39,306 nucleotides of DNA from a virus. The stretch covers positions 1 through 39,306 of IMG/VR virus record IMGVR_UViG_3300034375_011428, one strand, 5' to 3'. The translations under genes and the position numbers were made by a program. Below, piece by piece: positions 22,732 to 29,506 of this stretch; positions within the stretch are counted from its first letter, which is position 1, and each line of letters starts with the position of its first letter. The notes below the pieces were generated by a model. That model searched no databases. It was given only the letters and a program-made list of their open reading frames with translations, and had not been told where the DNA came from.

Positions 22732-23093
22732 GTTGGTGTAATAACGAAACAGAATATTACAATAAATCTCAAAAATATACTTGGTGTCCAACCCATATCG
22801 AGTATAAAAAATGGGTTTCAAATGCCCCAACACGTCCTTGGTTGATGTATAAATTAGAAAAAATATTAAGTGGAGATCTTATTTGTGAGAATTGTGGTAT
22901 TGATAAAATAAAACAACATCCAAATAGACCACTTAAACAAGTTGTTTCTTTATTCGATGTAGACCACATTAACCCAGAAACAAAAGGGACACCTGAGGGT
23001 GAGCAACCAAGTAATTATCAATTGCTTTGTACTGATTGTCACAAATTCAAATCCCATGATGAGGGAGATTTTAAAAATAAACTATACAGATAA
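22719..23093 (+). CDS. HNH endonuclease
   Basis: A 124-residue HNH protein with zinc cysteines C56 and C59, the D80-V-D82-H83 core, N99, and C104-x2-C107-H108 followed by KFKSHD. All ligands of the beta-beta-alpha metal fold are present, so it is probably active. An N-terminal cysteine pair (C2, C7) and C23/H26 may form another small zinc site. Phage HNH proteins act in homing, packaging or host DNA breakdown; none of these can be chosen from sequence. Not inserted in a gene, so it is not an obvious intron or intein element. Confidence 0.85.
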   Translation: MCKVSWCNNETEYYNKSQKYTWCPTHIEYKKWVSNAPTRPWLMYKLEKILSGDLICENCGIDKIKQHPNRPLKQVVSLFDVDHINPETKGTPEGEQPSNYQLLCTDCHKFKSHDEGDFKNKLYR

Positions 23094-23512
23094 TGGCAGA
23101 AAATAGAGGACGTCCAACAGAACAACCCGCAGTAGTAAAAGAAAAACGTGTTGAAACATTTTATGAAGTACCTTCCAAACCAGAATTAGGTGGAAAATCC
23201 GTTTGGTATTATGATCGTAGTAAATCAACAGTAGGTCCTTATAAGGTAGAACACACACCTCCTAAAGGGTATAAACACCCAAAAGTTAAGATAGTTAAAA
23301 ATCAATCTTATGGAGGTATGCCTATAGTAATGGTGTTTAAAACATCAAATCGTTCTAATGCCAAAACTAAAATGAAAGTTTGGAATAACACTAATATTGA
23401 TTATATAGTATCAGCTGATAATTTACCGGGTGTTCCTGATAGCGCTATTATACTAGAATTAGGGGTTGGTGAAAATTTTATTACCCAATGGCAATCTAAA
23501 TATTCTTTATAA
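23093..23512 (+). CDS. Hypothetical protein with AT-hook-like N terminus
   Basis: A 139-residue protein. NRGRPTE near the N terminus resembles an AT-hook core (RGRP). The middle is rich in K, P and Y (VGPYKVEHTPPKGYKHPKVKIVKN), and the C-terminal half is beta-rich (MVFKTSNRSNAKTKMKVWNNTNIDYIVSADNLPGVPDSAIILELGVG). It shares a base with the HNH stop. Unknown function. Confidence 0.6.
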   Translation: MAENRGRPTEQPAVVKEKRVETFYEVPSKPELGGKSVWYYDRSKSTVGPYKVEHTPPKGYKHPKVKIVKNQSYGGMPIVMVFKTSNRSNAKTKMKVWNNTNIDYIVSADNLPGVPDSAIILELGVGENFITQWQSKYSL

Positions 23513-23541
23513 TATTTATAAATAAATTAAAATAATATACA

Positions 23542-24288
23542 ATGGCAACAAGAGCATTAGTAGGTTTTATTCAGGGAGATGCGGCTGGAAACCTTATTTT
23601 AACTTCAACATACAACCACTATGATGGTTATCCTGATAACTTAGGTAAAGGATTAGATAACTTCTATTCAGAACCAAATGAAGCATTAAAAATTGCTTCT
23701 ATGGGTTATATTTCATACTTAGATCCTGAAACAGGTGAAATTGAAGCCAAACATAAAGAACCAGCTGAAGAAACTGTATTGCCTGATAATTTTGAAGAAG
23801 CAATGTTTAGAGTAGCTGAAAAAGGTGATGAGTATGGTGCTGATTATGTTTACATCTACAATGTTGAAACTTTAGATTGGGTACATGCCGAAAATACTGG
23901 AATCCGCAATACAGCTTATCGTCTTATGAATAAATTAGCAGACTATAAAGGAGGCGTTTTCCCCGATAGCGGAGATGAGATGAATGAAGATTATAATGCT
24001 AAATGGAAAAATTTTTTAAACAACGAAGGAATGGATTTTCCTGGATTTGAAGGTACCTCAGACCAATTAGATAGCTTAAGTTTATATAATAAAAAACCTA
24101 CTTTATCTCAAACAATCTCTCAAGCAATGTTTAAGTTACAAGATGAGCCTGAACATATGATTGATGCTTATAAAAAATCATTAGCTAATGATATTCGTTT
24201 AAATGGTCCTTCAGCTTATGCTGACTACTCAGTAGAAGATTTTATTGAAGACTATGAGAATTATATTGCCGATAAAATGGATATGTAA
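23542..24288 (+). CDS. Conserved phage protein with NHYDGYP motif
   Basis: A 248-residue acidic protein. The N terminus (MATRALVGFIQ...TSTYNHYDGYPDNLGKGLDNFY, motif at residues 25-31) is recurrent in uncharacterised phage proteins that begin with a beta strand and this H-x-D-G-Y-P segment. The rest is helical with many D and E residues. It is monocistronic by position: the next gene has its own promoter. The role is unknown. Confidence 0.7.
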   Translation: MATRALVGFIQGDAAGNLILTSTYNHYDGYPDNLGKGLDNFYSEPNEALKIASMGYISYLDPETGEIEAKHKEPAEETVLPDNFEEAMFRVAEKGDEYGADYVYIYNVETLDWVHAENTGIRNTAYRLMNKLADYKGGVFPDSGDEMNEDYNAKWKNFLNNEGMDFPGFEGTSDQLDSLSLYNKKPTLSQTISQAMFKLQDEPEHMIDAYKKSLANDIRLNGPSAYADYSVEDFIEDYENYIADKMDM

Positions 24289-24312
24289 TTCATAAAAACG
24301 TCATATGAAAAA

Positions 24313-24353
24313 TTTGGAGCCCCGAAAGGGGCTTCGTATATTTACATCATAAA
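24313..24353 (+). promoter_or_regulatory. Composite promoter with hairpin spacer, copy 2
   Basis: TTTGG at 24313, the same 20-base stem-loop at 24316-24335, TATATTTA at 24337, and TTTA...TAAA centred at 24347, ten bases after the start of the -7 box. An AATTAAGGTTATG leader and the gene at 24367 follow. The hairpin is identical to copy 1 although the flanks differ. Confidence 0.75.
24316..24335 (+). repeat. GNRA-loop stem inside promoter spacer, copy 2 of 3
   Basis: Same 8-pair stem and GAAA loop as copies 1 and 3. Both arms and the loop are unchanged, so either the RNA structure or the DNA palindrome is under selection, or the three copies spread recently. Confidence 0.8.
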
Positions 24354-24366
24354 GATAATTAAGGTT

Positions 24367-24735
24367 ATGAACAGATTCGAAAAAGAAAATCAACATTTAT
24401 TTATTGCTCTTGCTAGTATTTTAAACACTAAAGGTGCTGACATTGACATGGAAAGTGATTTTGATCACTGGAGAGAACACCAAGAAATCAAATACACTAA
24501 TGTTCCCTATATTGGTAGTGGATATTATAATGGGTTAGAAGGTTTTTATTTTAGAGCCAGACGAGATTTCTTCGGTATTAGCTTAGAAGAACTTAAAAAT
24601 AGCTTCCCAATCACTATTGATGGTTACAAATTTAAGTGTGTTAGTACTAGTGAATTTGAAGTTGATGATGATCGCACTTGGTTTGAGAGTGTTGGTTTCA
24701 TTATTACTAGAAATGGTGTAAACGTTTTAAAATAA
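24367..24735 (+). CDS. Hypothetical protein under hairpin promoter 2
   Basis: A 122-residue protein (MNRFEKENQHLFIALASILNTKGADIDMESDFDHW...). A helical N terminus is followed by an alternating strand-rich region (GYYNGLEGFYFRARRDFFGISLEELKNSFPITIDGYKFKCVSTSEFEV). No family recognised. It is the first gene of a short unit containing the EF-hand-like protein at 24743. Confidence 0.6.
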   Translation: MNRFEKENQHLFIALASILNTKGADIDMESDFDHWREHQEIKYTNVPYIGSGYYNGLEGFYFRARRDFFGISLEELKNSFPITIDGYKFKCVSTSEFEVDDDRTWFESVGFIITRNGVNVLK

Positions 24736-24742
24736 ATAAGTT

Positions 24743-24880
24743 ATGACGTTAGATGATTTAAAACAATATGATGATTGGTTCTACGTTGGTGATATTGCTG
24801 ACGTAGATGGAAATGGTTGGGTTACTCGTGAAGAAGCCGAATTAATTCTTTTAGAGTACAATGCAGGAATCCAAAAATAA
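24743..24880 (+). CDS. EF-hand/dockerin-like mini-protein, 45 residues
   Basis: ATG at 24743 in an AATAAGTTATG context, stop at 24878-24880. Residues 20-31 form a complete canonical EF-hand loop: D20, D22, N24, W26, T28 and E31, with G25 and V27 at the usual glycine and hydrophobic positions. A helix follows (EEAELILLEY) and G-D precedes the loop, as in one dockerin repeat. A single calcium loop in so small a protein suggests dimerisation or insertion into a partner. Followed directly by another composite promoter. Confidence 0.75.
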   Translation: MTLDDLKQYDDWFYVGDIADVDGNGWVTREEAELILLEYNAGIQK

Positions 24881-24881
24881 A

Positions 24882-24923
24882 TTTGGTTTCCTGAAAAATT
24901 GTTCGTATATTTACCCAGTAAAT
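24882..24923 (+). promoter_or_regulatory. Composite promoter without hairpin
   Basis: TTTGG at 24882, CCTGAAA in the spacer at 24890-24896, TTCG then TATATTTA at 24906. ATTTAC-cca-GTAAAT is a 6-bp dyad centred at 24916, ten bases after the start of the -7 box. Same spacing as the hairpin copies. An AAAGGTTATG leader and the gene at 24934 follow. Confidence 0.75.
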
Positions 24924-24933
24924 GATAAAGGTT

Positions 24934-25116
24934 ATGTTACAGAAAATTGATTTCAAAATGTTAGCAACAGCACTAGGTGCTCTTGGTTTAGGTTACCTCA
25001 CAATAGCAGGTACAGTTCAAAAGTATATTCATTTTGCAGACCCACTTAATGAAATGGGATTTGCTTTTATGGCAATGTTTATGGGTGTTGTTTGTTTATT
25101 CGGTATTAAAAAATAA
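24934..25116 (+). CDS. Small two-helix membrane protein
   Basis: Start chosen at 24934 because it follows the AAAGGTTATG leader; an in-frame ATG at 24922 lies within the promoter dyad. The 60-residue product has two hydrophobic helices (MLATALGALGLGYLTIAGTV and FAFMAMFMGVVCLFGI) with a short loop (QKYIHFADPLNEMG). A holin-like or superinfection-blocking role is possible from size and topology only. Confidence 0.65.
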   Translation: MLQKIDFKMLATALGALGLGYLTIAGTVQKYIHFADPLNEMGFAFMAMFMGVVCLFGIKK

Positions 25117-25121
25117 AAGTT

Positions 25122-25499
25122 ATGTCAAAAGTAGAAAAATCAATCGTTACGCCTAAGTGGCTAAAAATCAAAGAAATGTATGAGCAAGGTACTAATGGCT
25201 CAAGTAAGTATGGTACTAATTTTGAGCTCGGTGGTGAGTTAGATGAACTCGCTTTAGAACTAGTAGATCTATTAGGTGAAATTACCCAAAAATTAGGATT
25301 TGATTGTGTTGTTGAAGGAGTAAAAATGGATCTCTGGAAAGAACGTGTTTGGTCTTTGATTGAAAATGCTGGTTTGCTTCCTGAAATTGCTTGGAAAGAT
25401 GAGCGTGATGCTGAAGAAGCTGAAGTCAAGGATAATTGGTATGAGACCGAAGATGAAATGGATTTGGATGAACTAGCAAAACAAGAATATGGATTCTAA
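25122..25499 (+). CDS. Acidic hypothetical protein
   Basis: A 125-residue, very acidic, helical protein starting in an AAAGTTATG context. It contains GGELDELALELVDLLGEITQKLGFD and a C terminus dense in D and E (DERDAEEAEVKDNWYETEDEMDLDELAKQ). DNA mimicry or binding of a basic partner is possible because of the charge, but no family is recognised. It overlaps the next gene by 11 bases. Confidence 0.6.
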   Translation: MSKVEKSIVTPKWLKIKEMYEQGTNGSSKYGTNFELGGELDELALELVDLLGEITQKLGFDCVVEGVKMDLWKERVWSLIENAGLLPEIAWKDERDAEEAEVKDNWYETEDEMDLDELAKQEYGF

Positions 25500-25623
25500 A
25501 TTAAAAGAATATTTGTACATTCAGCTCAATTATATTCTCCAACAAATGGAGGATAGAGATATTAGAGGAGCTATGATTCAATTAGAAGGTTTAATTAATA
25601 AGATTAAATACGATCGACTATGA
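25489..25623 (+). CDS. UVR-motif-like mini-protein, 44 residues
   Basis: ATG at 25489 inside the preceding gene, stop overlapping the next ATG. The whole product is one helical hairpin (LYIQLNYILQQMEDRDIRGAMIQLEGLINKI), which is the pattern of an isolated UvrB/UvrC motif and resembles the C termini of the genes at 18834 and 20898. Probably an interaction module. Confidence 0.6.
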   Translation: MDSKLKEYLYIQLNYILQQMEDRDIRGAMIQLEGLINKIKYDRL

Positions 25624-25910
25624 AATATATTGAAGTAAATGGTTGGGGAAACCGTAAAAAACACCTTATCCCACTAGATAAGATTGTTGATTTTAATTTT
25701 GAAGATGATTATACTACTATTAGTTTTGTAAGTGGTAAAATAGTCAATGTTATTGAAAATGAATCTACAATCAGAGAAATGTTAAGATATCATCAAGTTA
25801 ATTTGGTTAATGAAGAAGATATTCATACATTTTATGAAGGATTAAGTGAGTTCCAAGCTGAAATGGAACCACCATATTATTATGAAGGTGATGATGAATT
25901 ACCATTTTAA
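25620..25910 (+). CDS. Hypothetical protein
   Basis: A 96-residue acidic protein, beta-rich at its start (MKYIEVNGWGNRKKHLIPLDKIVDFNFEDDYTTISFVSGKIVNVIE), then helical, ending EPPYYYEGDDELPF. The first half resembles a small strand-rich fold such as those of phage-encoded flagellar-FlbD-like or LytTR-like domains, but this is a loose impression. Translationally coupled by ATGA to the gene before it. Confidence 0.6.
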   Translation: MKYIEVNGWGNRKKHLIPLDKIVDFNFEDDYTTISFVSGKIVNVIENESTIREMLRYHQVNLVNEEDIHTFYEGLSEFQAEMEPPYYYEGDDELPF

Positions 25911-25913
25911 ATT

Positions 25914-26285
25914 ATGAAACAGAAAGTAATTGACGTAAAGTACAGAAAAGATTCAACTCAATTCCCTAAGTGGATGAAGTATGAAATTACATTGTTGAAT
26001 GAAGATGGTTCAACCGACAAAATCCCAGCTTATGGGAAGGACCTACAAGATGCTCTATCACGAGTAGTACATGATAAAAAAGTACAAAAAATTAGTAAAA
26101 CTACTAATTCAATTCCTTGGTGGGGTTGGGCTACAATTTGGTTTGGTTATCTTGGTTTTATATCTTTTTGGTGGGAAAAATCAGGTAATACTGATATTCT
26201 AGCAGGTGGTATTTTATCTGCTATGATTGTTTTAGTATTTGTTATGTTGTGGTCTAAAGATCGAAATATAAATAAAAATGGCTGA
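25914..26285 (+). CDS. Small membrane protein with cytoplasmic N domain
   Basis: A 123-residue protein. The first 60 residues are soluble (KQKVIDVKYRKDSTQFPKWMKYEITLLNEDGS). Two transmembrane helices follow (PWWGWATIWFGYLGFISFWW and ILAGGILSAMIVLVFVMLW) with a short charged loop between them, and a basic end. No family recognised. It overlaps the next ATG by 8 bases. Confidence 0.65.
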   Translation: MKQKVIDVKYRKDSTQFPKWMKYEITLLNEDGSTDKIPAYGKDLQDALSRVVHDKKVQKISKTTNSIPWWGWATIWFGYLGFISFWWEKSGNTDILAGGILSAMIVLVFVMLWSKDRNINKNG

Positions 26286-26601
26286 AAAAAGAGGACAAAC
26301 TGAAAAACTACGTTATGACTTCAACGAAGCTCGTTGTTGCGAGATTTATTTTGAAGGACTAAACCGCTTTGGTCGGGTTACTGCTCGTGAATTTCGTTCA
26401 TTTGGGGGTCCACGTCGTATTTTAAATGTAGATAATAGAGACAATGTTTTCTATGAAGATTATGAGGGTCCTGTTTATTGGTTTGGTACTAATAAAAAAG
26501 TATCCAAAGTTGATGTAAGCAATAAAATTATGTTTTTACATGGTAAAGACCCCCGTAATTTTGGTTCTTGCCGTCCTCATGAACGTCACTTACTTGATTA
26601 A
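26278..26601 (+). CDS. Hypothetical protein
   Basis: A 107-residue basic protein, MAEKRGQTEKLRYDFNEARCCEIYFEGLNRFGRVTAREF..., with a repeating strand pattern (RILNVDNRDNVFYEDYEGPVYWFGTNKKV). No catalytic motif found. It sits in an unbroken run of overlapping small genes between the composite promoter at 24882 and the SET-domain gene. Confidence 0.6.
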   Translation: MAEKRGQTEKLRYDFNEARCCEIYFEGLNRFGRVTAREFRSFGGPRRILNVDNRDNVFYEDYEGPVYWFGTNKKVSKVDVSNKIMFLHGKDPRNFGSCRPHERHLLD

Positions 26602-26602
26602 T

Positions 26603-26761
26603 ATGGAATTTACTTTTTGGGATGAACAATGGAGAAAACATACCGGGAAAGAGACAGAGCAGGGAAGAAAGACACCTAGCTCAGAAGATTCGACGTCGTA
26701 TGATCCAAAGGGACCATGGCGACATGAACAAATACACAAGAAAAATAAAACACAAGGGTAA
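26603..26761 (+). CDS. Small polar hypothetical protein, 52 residues
   Basis: The frame is open from an ATG at 26540 inside the previous gene, but ATG at 26603, one base after the previous stop, is the likelier start. The product begins MEFTFWDEQWRKHTGKETEQ and is strongly polar with a basic end (EQIHKKNKTQG). Probably disordered. Real but unassigned. Confidence 0.5.
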   Translation: MEFTFWDEQWRKHTGKETEQGRKTPSSEDSTSYDPKGPWRHEQIHKKNKTQG

Positions 26762-26763
26762 AG

Positions 26764-27156
26764 ATGAAGCTTAAATTGGCCACCAAAGTAGAAGTAAAAA
26801 CTTCTCCGGGTAAAGGTTTAGGTGTGTTTGCGATTGAACCTATTCTAGAAGGAGAAGTAATTGAGGAATGTCATTTAATTACTTTGCCTATAAAAATGGG
26901 AGAAAATTCTGGATTACTTAATGATTATAGGTTTTTATGGCCACAAAGAGGTGACCATAAAGAACACGTTATACCACTAGGGTATGGGTGTATTTATAAC
27001 CATAACGATAATAATAATGCTACTTGGAAAGACCATCCCCGAAATAAGACTTTTCAATTTATTGCTGTTAGAGATATTGAACCCGGAGAAGAAATTTGTA
27101 CATGCTATGGCAATGAGCAGTACTGGGAGGAAAGAAATTATATAAACAAGATATGA
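26764..27156 (+). CDS. SET-domain protein (probable lysine methyltransferase)
   Basis: A 130-residue SET domain close in size to viral SET proteins such as vSET of a chlorella virus (119). Motifs: GKGLGVFA at 16-23 binding SAM, YNHNDNNNATW at 78-88 corresponding to the NHS.PN motif, and RDIEPGEEICTCYG at 103-116 with the catalytic-type Y115. There is no post-SET cysteine region. It probably methylates a lysine on a phage or host protein; the target is unknown. It overlaps a membrane-protein gene by 4 bases. Confidence 0.82.
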   Translation: MKLKLATKVEVKTSPGKGLGVFAIEPILEGEVIEECHLITLPIKMGENSGLLNDYRFLWPQRGDHKEHVIPLGYGCIYNHNDNNNATWKDHPRNKTFQFIAVRDIEPGEEICTCYGNEQYWEERNYINKI

Positions 27157-27338
27157 CATTTATTTATTATTTACTTATTGGTACTATATTTACTTTAATT
27201 TTAGATTTATTAGCTAATTACTTAAAATCTGAAAAAAGATTTAATAATATAGAACGAATAGTAGTTATAGTGCTTTGGCCTGTTTCAATGGTAGTATTTT
27301 TCCGTGAATTATTAAGAGCAAAAAACAACAGGTTGTGA
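27153..27338 (+). CDS. Small two-helix membrane protein
   Basis: A 61-residue protein with two hydrophobic helices (FIYYLLIGTIFTLILDLLANYL and IVVIVLWPVSMVVFFREL) joined by a basic loop (KSEKRFNNIER), ending in a basic tail. Small size and topology would fit an inner-membrane accessory or holin-like protein. Overlaps the SET gene and the next membrane protein, suggesting a membrane gene pair. Confidence 0.65.
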   Translation: MTFIYYLLIGTIFTLILDLLANYLKSEKRFNNIERIVVIVLWPVSMVVFFRELLRAKNNRL

Positions 27339-27688
27339 ATATAAAAGATTTATTAATAGGAGCATCGTTATATTTCTTAGGCCAACTAATTACCTATTGG
27401 CAATTGAATGGTCAATTTATTTGGACTTGGGCTAAGAAAAATCCAATGTGGTTAGCTAGTTTAGGTATTCCTATTTCACTTATTTTTATTTATGCTACTA
27501 AATTTAGTGTAAATGGATTTGATGGTCAAATGTGGCCTCAACGGTTTGTAGGGTTTGCTACGGGGATGATTGTGTATGCTTGGGGGACGAGTTATTACTT
27601 TAATCAACCAATTGATATGAAAACAGGAGTAAGCTTGGCTTTAAGTTTGTTATTAATTATTATACAAGTGTTTTGGAAAACTGCTTAA
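27335..27688 (+). CDS. Four-helix membrane protein, GTG start
   Basis: A 117-residue protein starting with GTG at 27335, overlapping the previous TGA (GTGA). Four hydrophobic segments are visible: LLIGASLYFLGQLITYW, PMWLASLGIPISLIFIYAT, FVGFATGMIVYAWGTSYYF and GVSLALSLLLIIIQVFW. No family recognised with confidence. Membrane localisation is the only firm statement. Confidence 0.65.
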   Translation: MNIKDLLIGASLYFLGQLITYWQLNGQFIWTWAKKNPMWLASLGIPISLIFIYATKFSVNGFDGQMWPQRFVGFATGMIVYAWGTSYYFNQPIDMKTGVSLALSLLLIIIQVFWKTA

Positions 27689-27717
27689 AGCTCTTTTAAC
27701 AATACACTCCATTCGCA

Positions 27718-27733
27718 TACGTATATACGATTA
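27718..27733 (+). promoter_or_regulatory. TACGTATA element with 10-bp palindrome
   Basis: TACGTATATACGATTA contains the perfect palindrome CGTATATACG at 27720-27729, immediately before the ATG at 27733. Related to the elements at 3143 and 19765. It may be a repressor site or an alternative promoter. Confidence 0.25.
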
Positions 27734-27948
27734 TGTTTAAACAGTTATACTATCACAACGACAAAGCTTACCTAATTAATAGGAGAATACCGGTCCACAA
27801 CTTTGAAAAAAAAGGTGAATTAAACCTTGACTTCGTACAAGCGTGGCGCGATCATTTAGGATGTGATCACGTTTTGAGAGACCAAACCCATTTTATATTT
27901 TGTGAAACGATTGAAGATGTTGAATTTGAAGAATTAAACAATGGCTAA
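27733..27948 (+). CDS. Small hypothetical protein
   Basis: A 71-residue protein (MFKQLYYHNDKAYLINRRIPVHNFEKKGELNLDFVQAWRDHLGCDHVLRDQTHFIFCETIEDVEFEELNNG). The C-H-F-C arrangement is not spaced like a zinc finger. It overlaps the next gene by 8 bases. No family. Confidence 0.6.
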   Translation: MFKQLYYHNDKAYLINRRIPVHNFEKKGELNLDFVQAWRDHLGCDHVLRDQTHFIFCETIEDVEFEELNNG

Positions 27949-28078
27949 ATTTCATTTTGACGAAGAGGAAGACCCAATGCCCTACCAGCCTAAGAAAAAC
28001 CCTGGGAAAAAAGATATGTGGGCTCAGAATCCAAGAAAGAAAACTAAAATTAAAAAGTTCAAATATAAAAACCTATGA
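27941..28078 (+). CDS. Small basic hypothetical protein, 45 residues
   Basis: ATG at 27941 inside the preceding gene; stop overlaps the next ATG. The acidic start (HFDEEEDPMPYQPKK) is followed by a very basic end (PRKKTKIKKFKYKNL). A charge-segregated peptide of this kind may bind nucleic acid or a partner. Tight coupling on both sides supports that it is real. Confidence 0.6.
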   Translation: MAKFHFDEEEDPMPYQPKKNPGKKDMWAQNPRKKTKIKKFKYKNL

Positions 28079-29190
28079 AACGAAGGCTAATATTTTCAAT
28101 TAGTACGTCATTTTATAAACGAGATAATTGGGTAGAACACGTCTATGAGTCTCTAAAAGCGCAGACCTATCCTTGGTGGGAATGGGTGGTGACCGATGAT
28201 TTTTCAGAGGAAAATAGCGCGGAAGAAAAACTTCTCGCTATCGCTAAAGAAGACGCTCGCGTTAGGTATTATAAACAATCAAGAAAAAAAGAGCTCTTCT
28301 ACAACCCACAATATAGTTGTACAGGTGATATTGTAATGCAATTGGATTGTGATGATTATATTTATCCTAGTTTGTTGGAACAATATAATAAGTACTTTAG
28401 TGAGGATCCTGAATTGATGGGGATTACTTGTGGGTTTATGGCTCGTAAGAATTTGGATAAGGAATTTGTTCACACCTCAGGTTCTTATATTTTAAAAGAC
28501 AGATGCAATATAAATTGGGCTCAAATGGGAAGAGCTTGGAGAAATATTATTCCTCATTTTGATTTTAATGGAGATTTAGAGTATTACCAAAATGATACTA
28601 ATATGTGGCGTCAAGTTGAAGCAAGAGGTAAGGTTTTGTTTTTACCTCGTGAATTGTACGTATACAATTATCAAGATGATTATAACTCTATCTCTAAAAT
28701 AAAATATTCGTGGGAAAACAACCAAAGATTAGAGAAAGAGAGAATCTTTATGGAAAATCGTTTTCCTATGTTGGAAGAAGGAGAATTTTGTACTTTTGAT
28801 TTGAAATATTTATCTATTGACAACCTTACGTGGGCTTTTTACACTTGTGAGTTTAATACTAAAACCACCCCACAAAATGTATGCTTTATTAAAGCGGGTA
28901 TAAGACCATACGAGAAACAGTTACTGAATGAGCTGTTTTACGATCATAACATTAGTTACGACATTAATAAACGCGAAAAATACGATGAAATCGTGGTGTA
29001 TTTGGACGAAAGAACGTTAGAATATCTGGAGACGAATTTTGGGGAGATTAGAGAAAAGCATAGTGGTACTCCTTTTAAATTTGCTATAGATTACACTACA
29101 ACTACTATTGATCACGAACGTTTAGAACTATTTAATCGATGGAGTTTTTGGCAAAGTGGCCATCTATATTACGGACATTTGCTTTGGTGA
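28075..29190 (+). CDS. GT2-family glycosyltransferase beside tail-fibre genes
   Basis: A 371-residue GT2 enzyme with FSISTSFYKRDNWVEHVYESLKAQTYPWWEWVVTDDFSEE at the N terminus and the D91-C-D93-D94 site in MQLDCDDYIYPSL. A second domain of about 150 residues (MLEEGEFCTFDLKYLSIDNLTWAFYTCEF...) ends the protein and could bind an acceptor. It is far from the glycan island and next to the LamG proteins, so it may glycosylate a tail component. The first 200 bases use more C/G-ending codons than neighbours. Confidence 0.8.
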   Translation: MKRRLIFSISTSFYKRDNWVEHVYESLKAQTYPWWEWVVTDDFSEENSAEEKLLAIAKEDARVRYYKQSRKKELFYNPQYSCTGDIVMQLDCDDYIYPSLLEQYNKYFSEDPELMGITCGFMARKNLDKEFVHTSGSYILKDRCNINWAQMGRAWRNIIPHFDFNGDLEYYQNDTNMWRQVEARGKVLFLPRELYVYNYQDDYNSISKIKYSWENNQRLEKERIFMENRFPMLEEGEFCTFDLKYLSIDNLTWAFYTCEFNTKTTPQNVCFIKAGIRPYEKQLLNELFYDHNISYDINKREKYDEIVVYLDERTLEYLETNFGEIREKHSGTPFKFAIDYTTTTIDHERLELFNRWSFWQSGHLYYGHLLW

Positions 29191-29206
29191 TATTTATAAC
29201 CAAAAA

Positions 29207-29500
29207 ATGTCATACGAAAATAGAAAGTACGTAATTTTTAATGTATCTGAGTTAGGAAGTATTAATTTCGATGAGGTTATGGAAACCTCTGCTGATACTG
29301 TTAGATTATCTTTAGATGGGACTCAAACGTTTGTTAAGTTCAATTATTCGGCTTATACTGATGAATCTGGTTCATTAGTAGAGAATATTCCGGCTTCGGT
29401 TGATGCTTTAACTACTAAGTCACAATTGTATTCTCACAGTGAAATTTTAACACTTTTATCAGGAGCTGATTGGACTGATCCGAACCCTACAGAAATGTAA
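29207..29500 (+). CDS. Small probable virion-associated protein
   Basis: The frame is open from 29156, but ATG at 29207 in an A-rich context is the likelier start, giving 97 residues (MSYENRKYVIFNVSELGSINFDEVMETSADTVRLSLDGTQTFVKF). This short beta-rich protein lies between a transferase and the LamG genes, and its stop is six bases before the next start. By position it may be a tail-fibre accessory or chaperone; no family is recognised. Confidence 0.6.
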   Translation: MSYENRKYVIFNVSELGSINFDEVMETSADTVRLSLDGTQTFVKFNYSAYTDESGSLVENIPASVDALTTKSQLYSHSEILTLLSGADWTDPNPTEM

Positions 29501-29506
29501 TTTGTT

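Noticed and set aside
26540-26602. Upstream start for the small gene ending at 26761
   Set aside because: The 21 extra codons lie inside the preceding gene in another frame and encode an apparent hydrophobic segment that is more likely a shadow; the ATG directly after the previous stop is preferred.
23513-29198. TATTTATA or TATTTATT before starts at 18834, 23542 and 29207, as T4-type late promoters
   Set aside because: The T4 late box is TATAAATA on the coding strand, here it would be reversed, spacing to the start varies from 16 to 34 bases, and such words are common in this AT-rich DNA.
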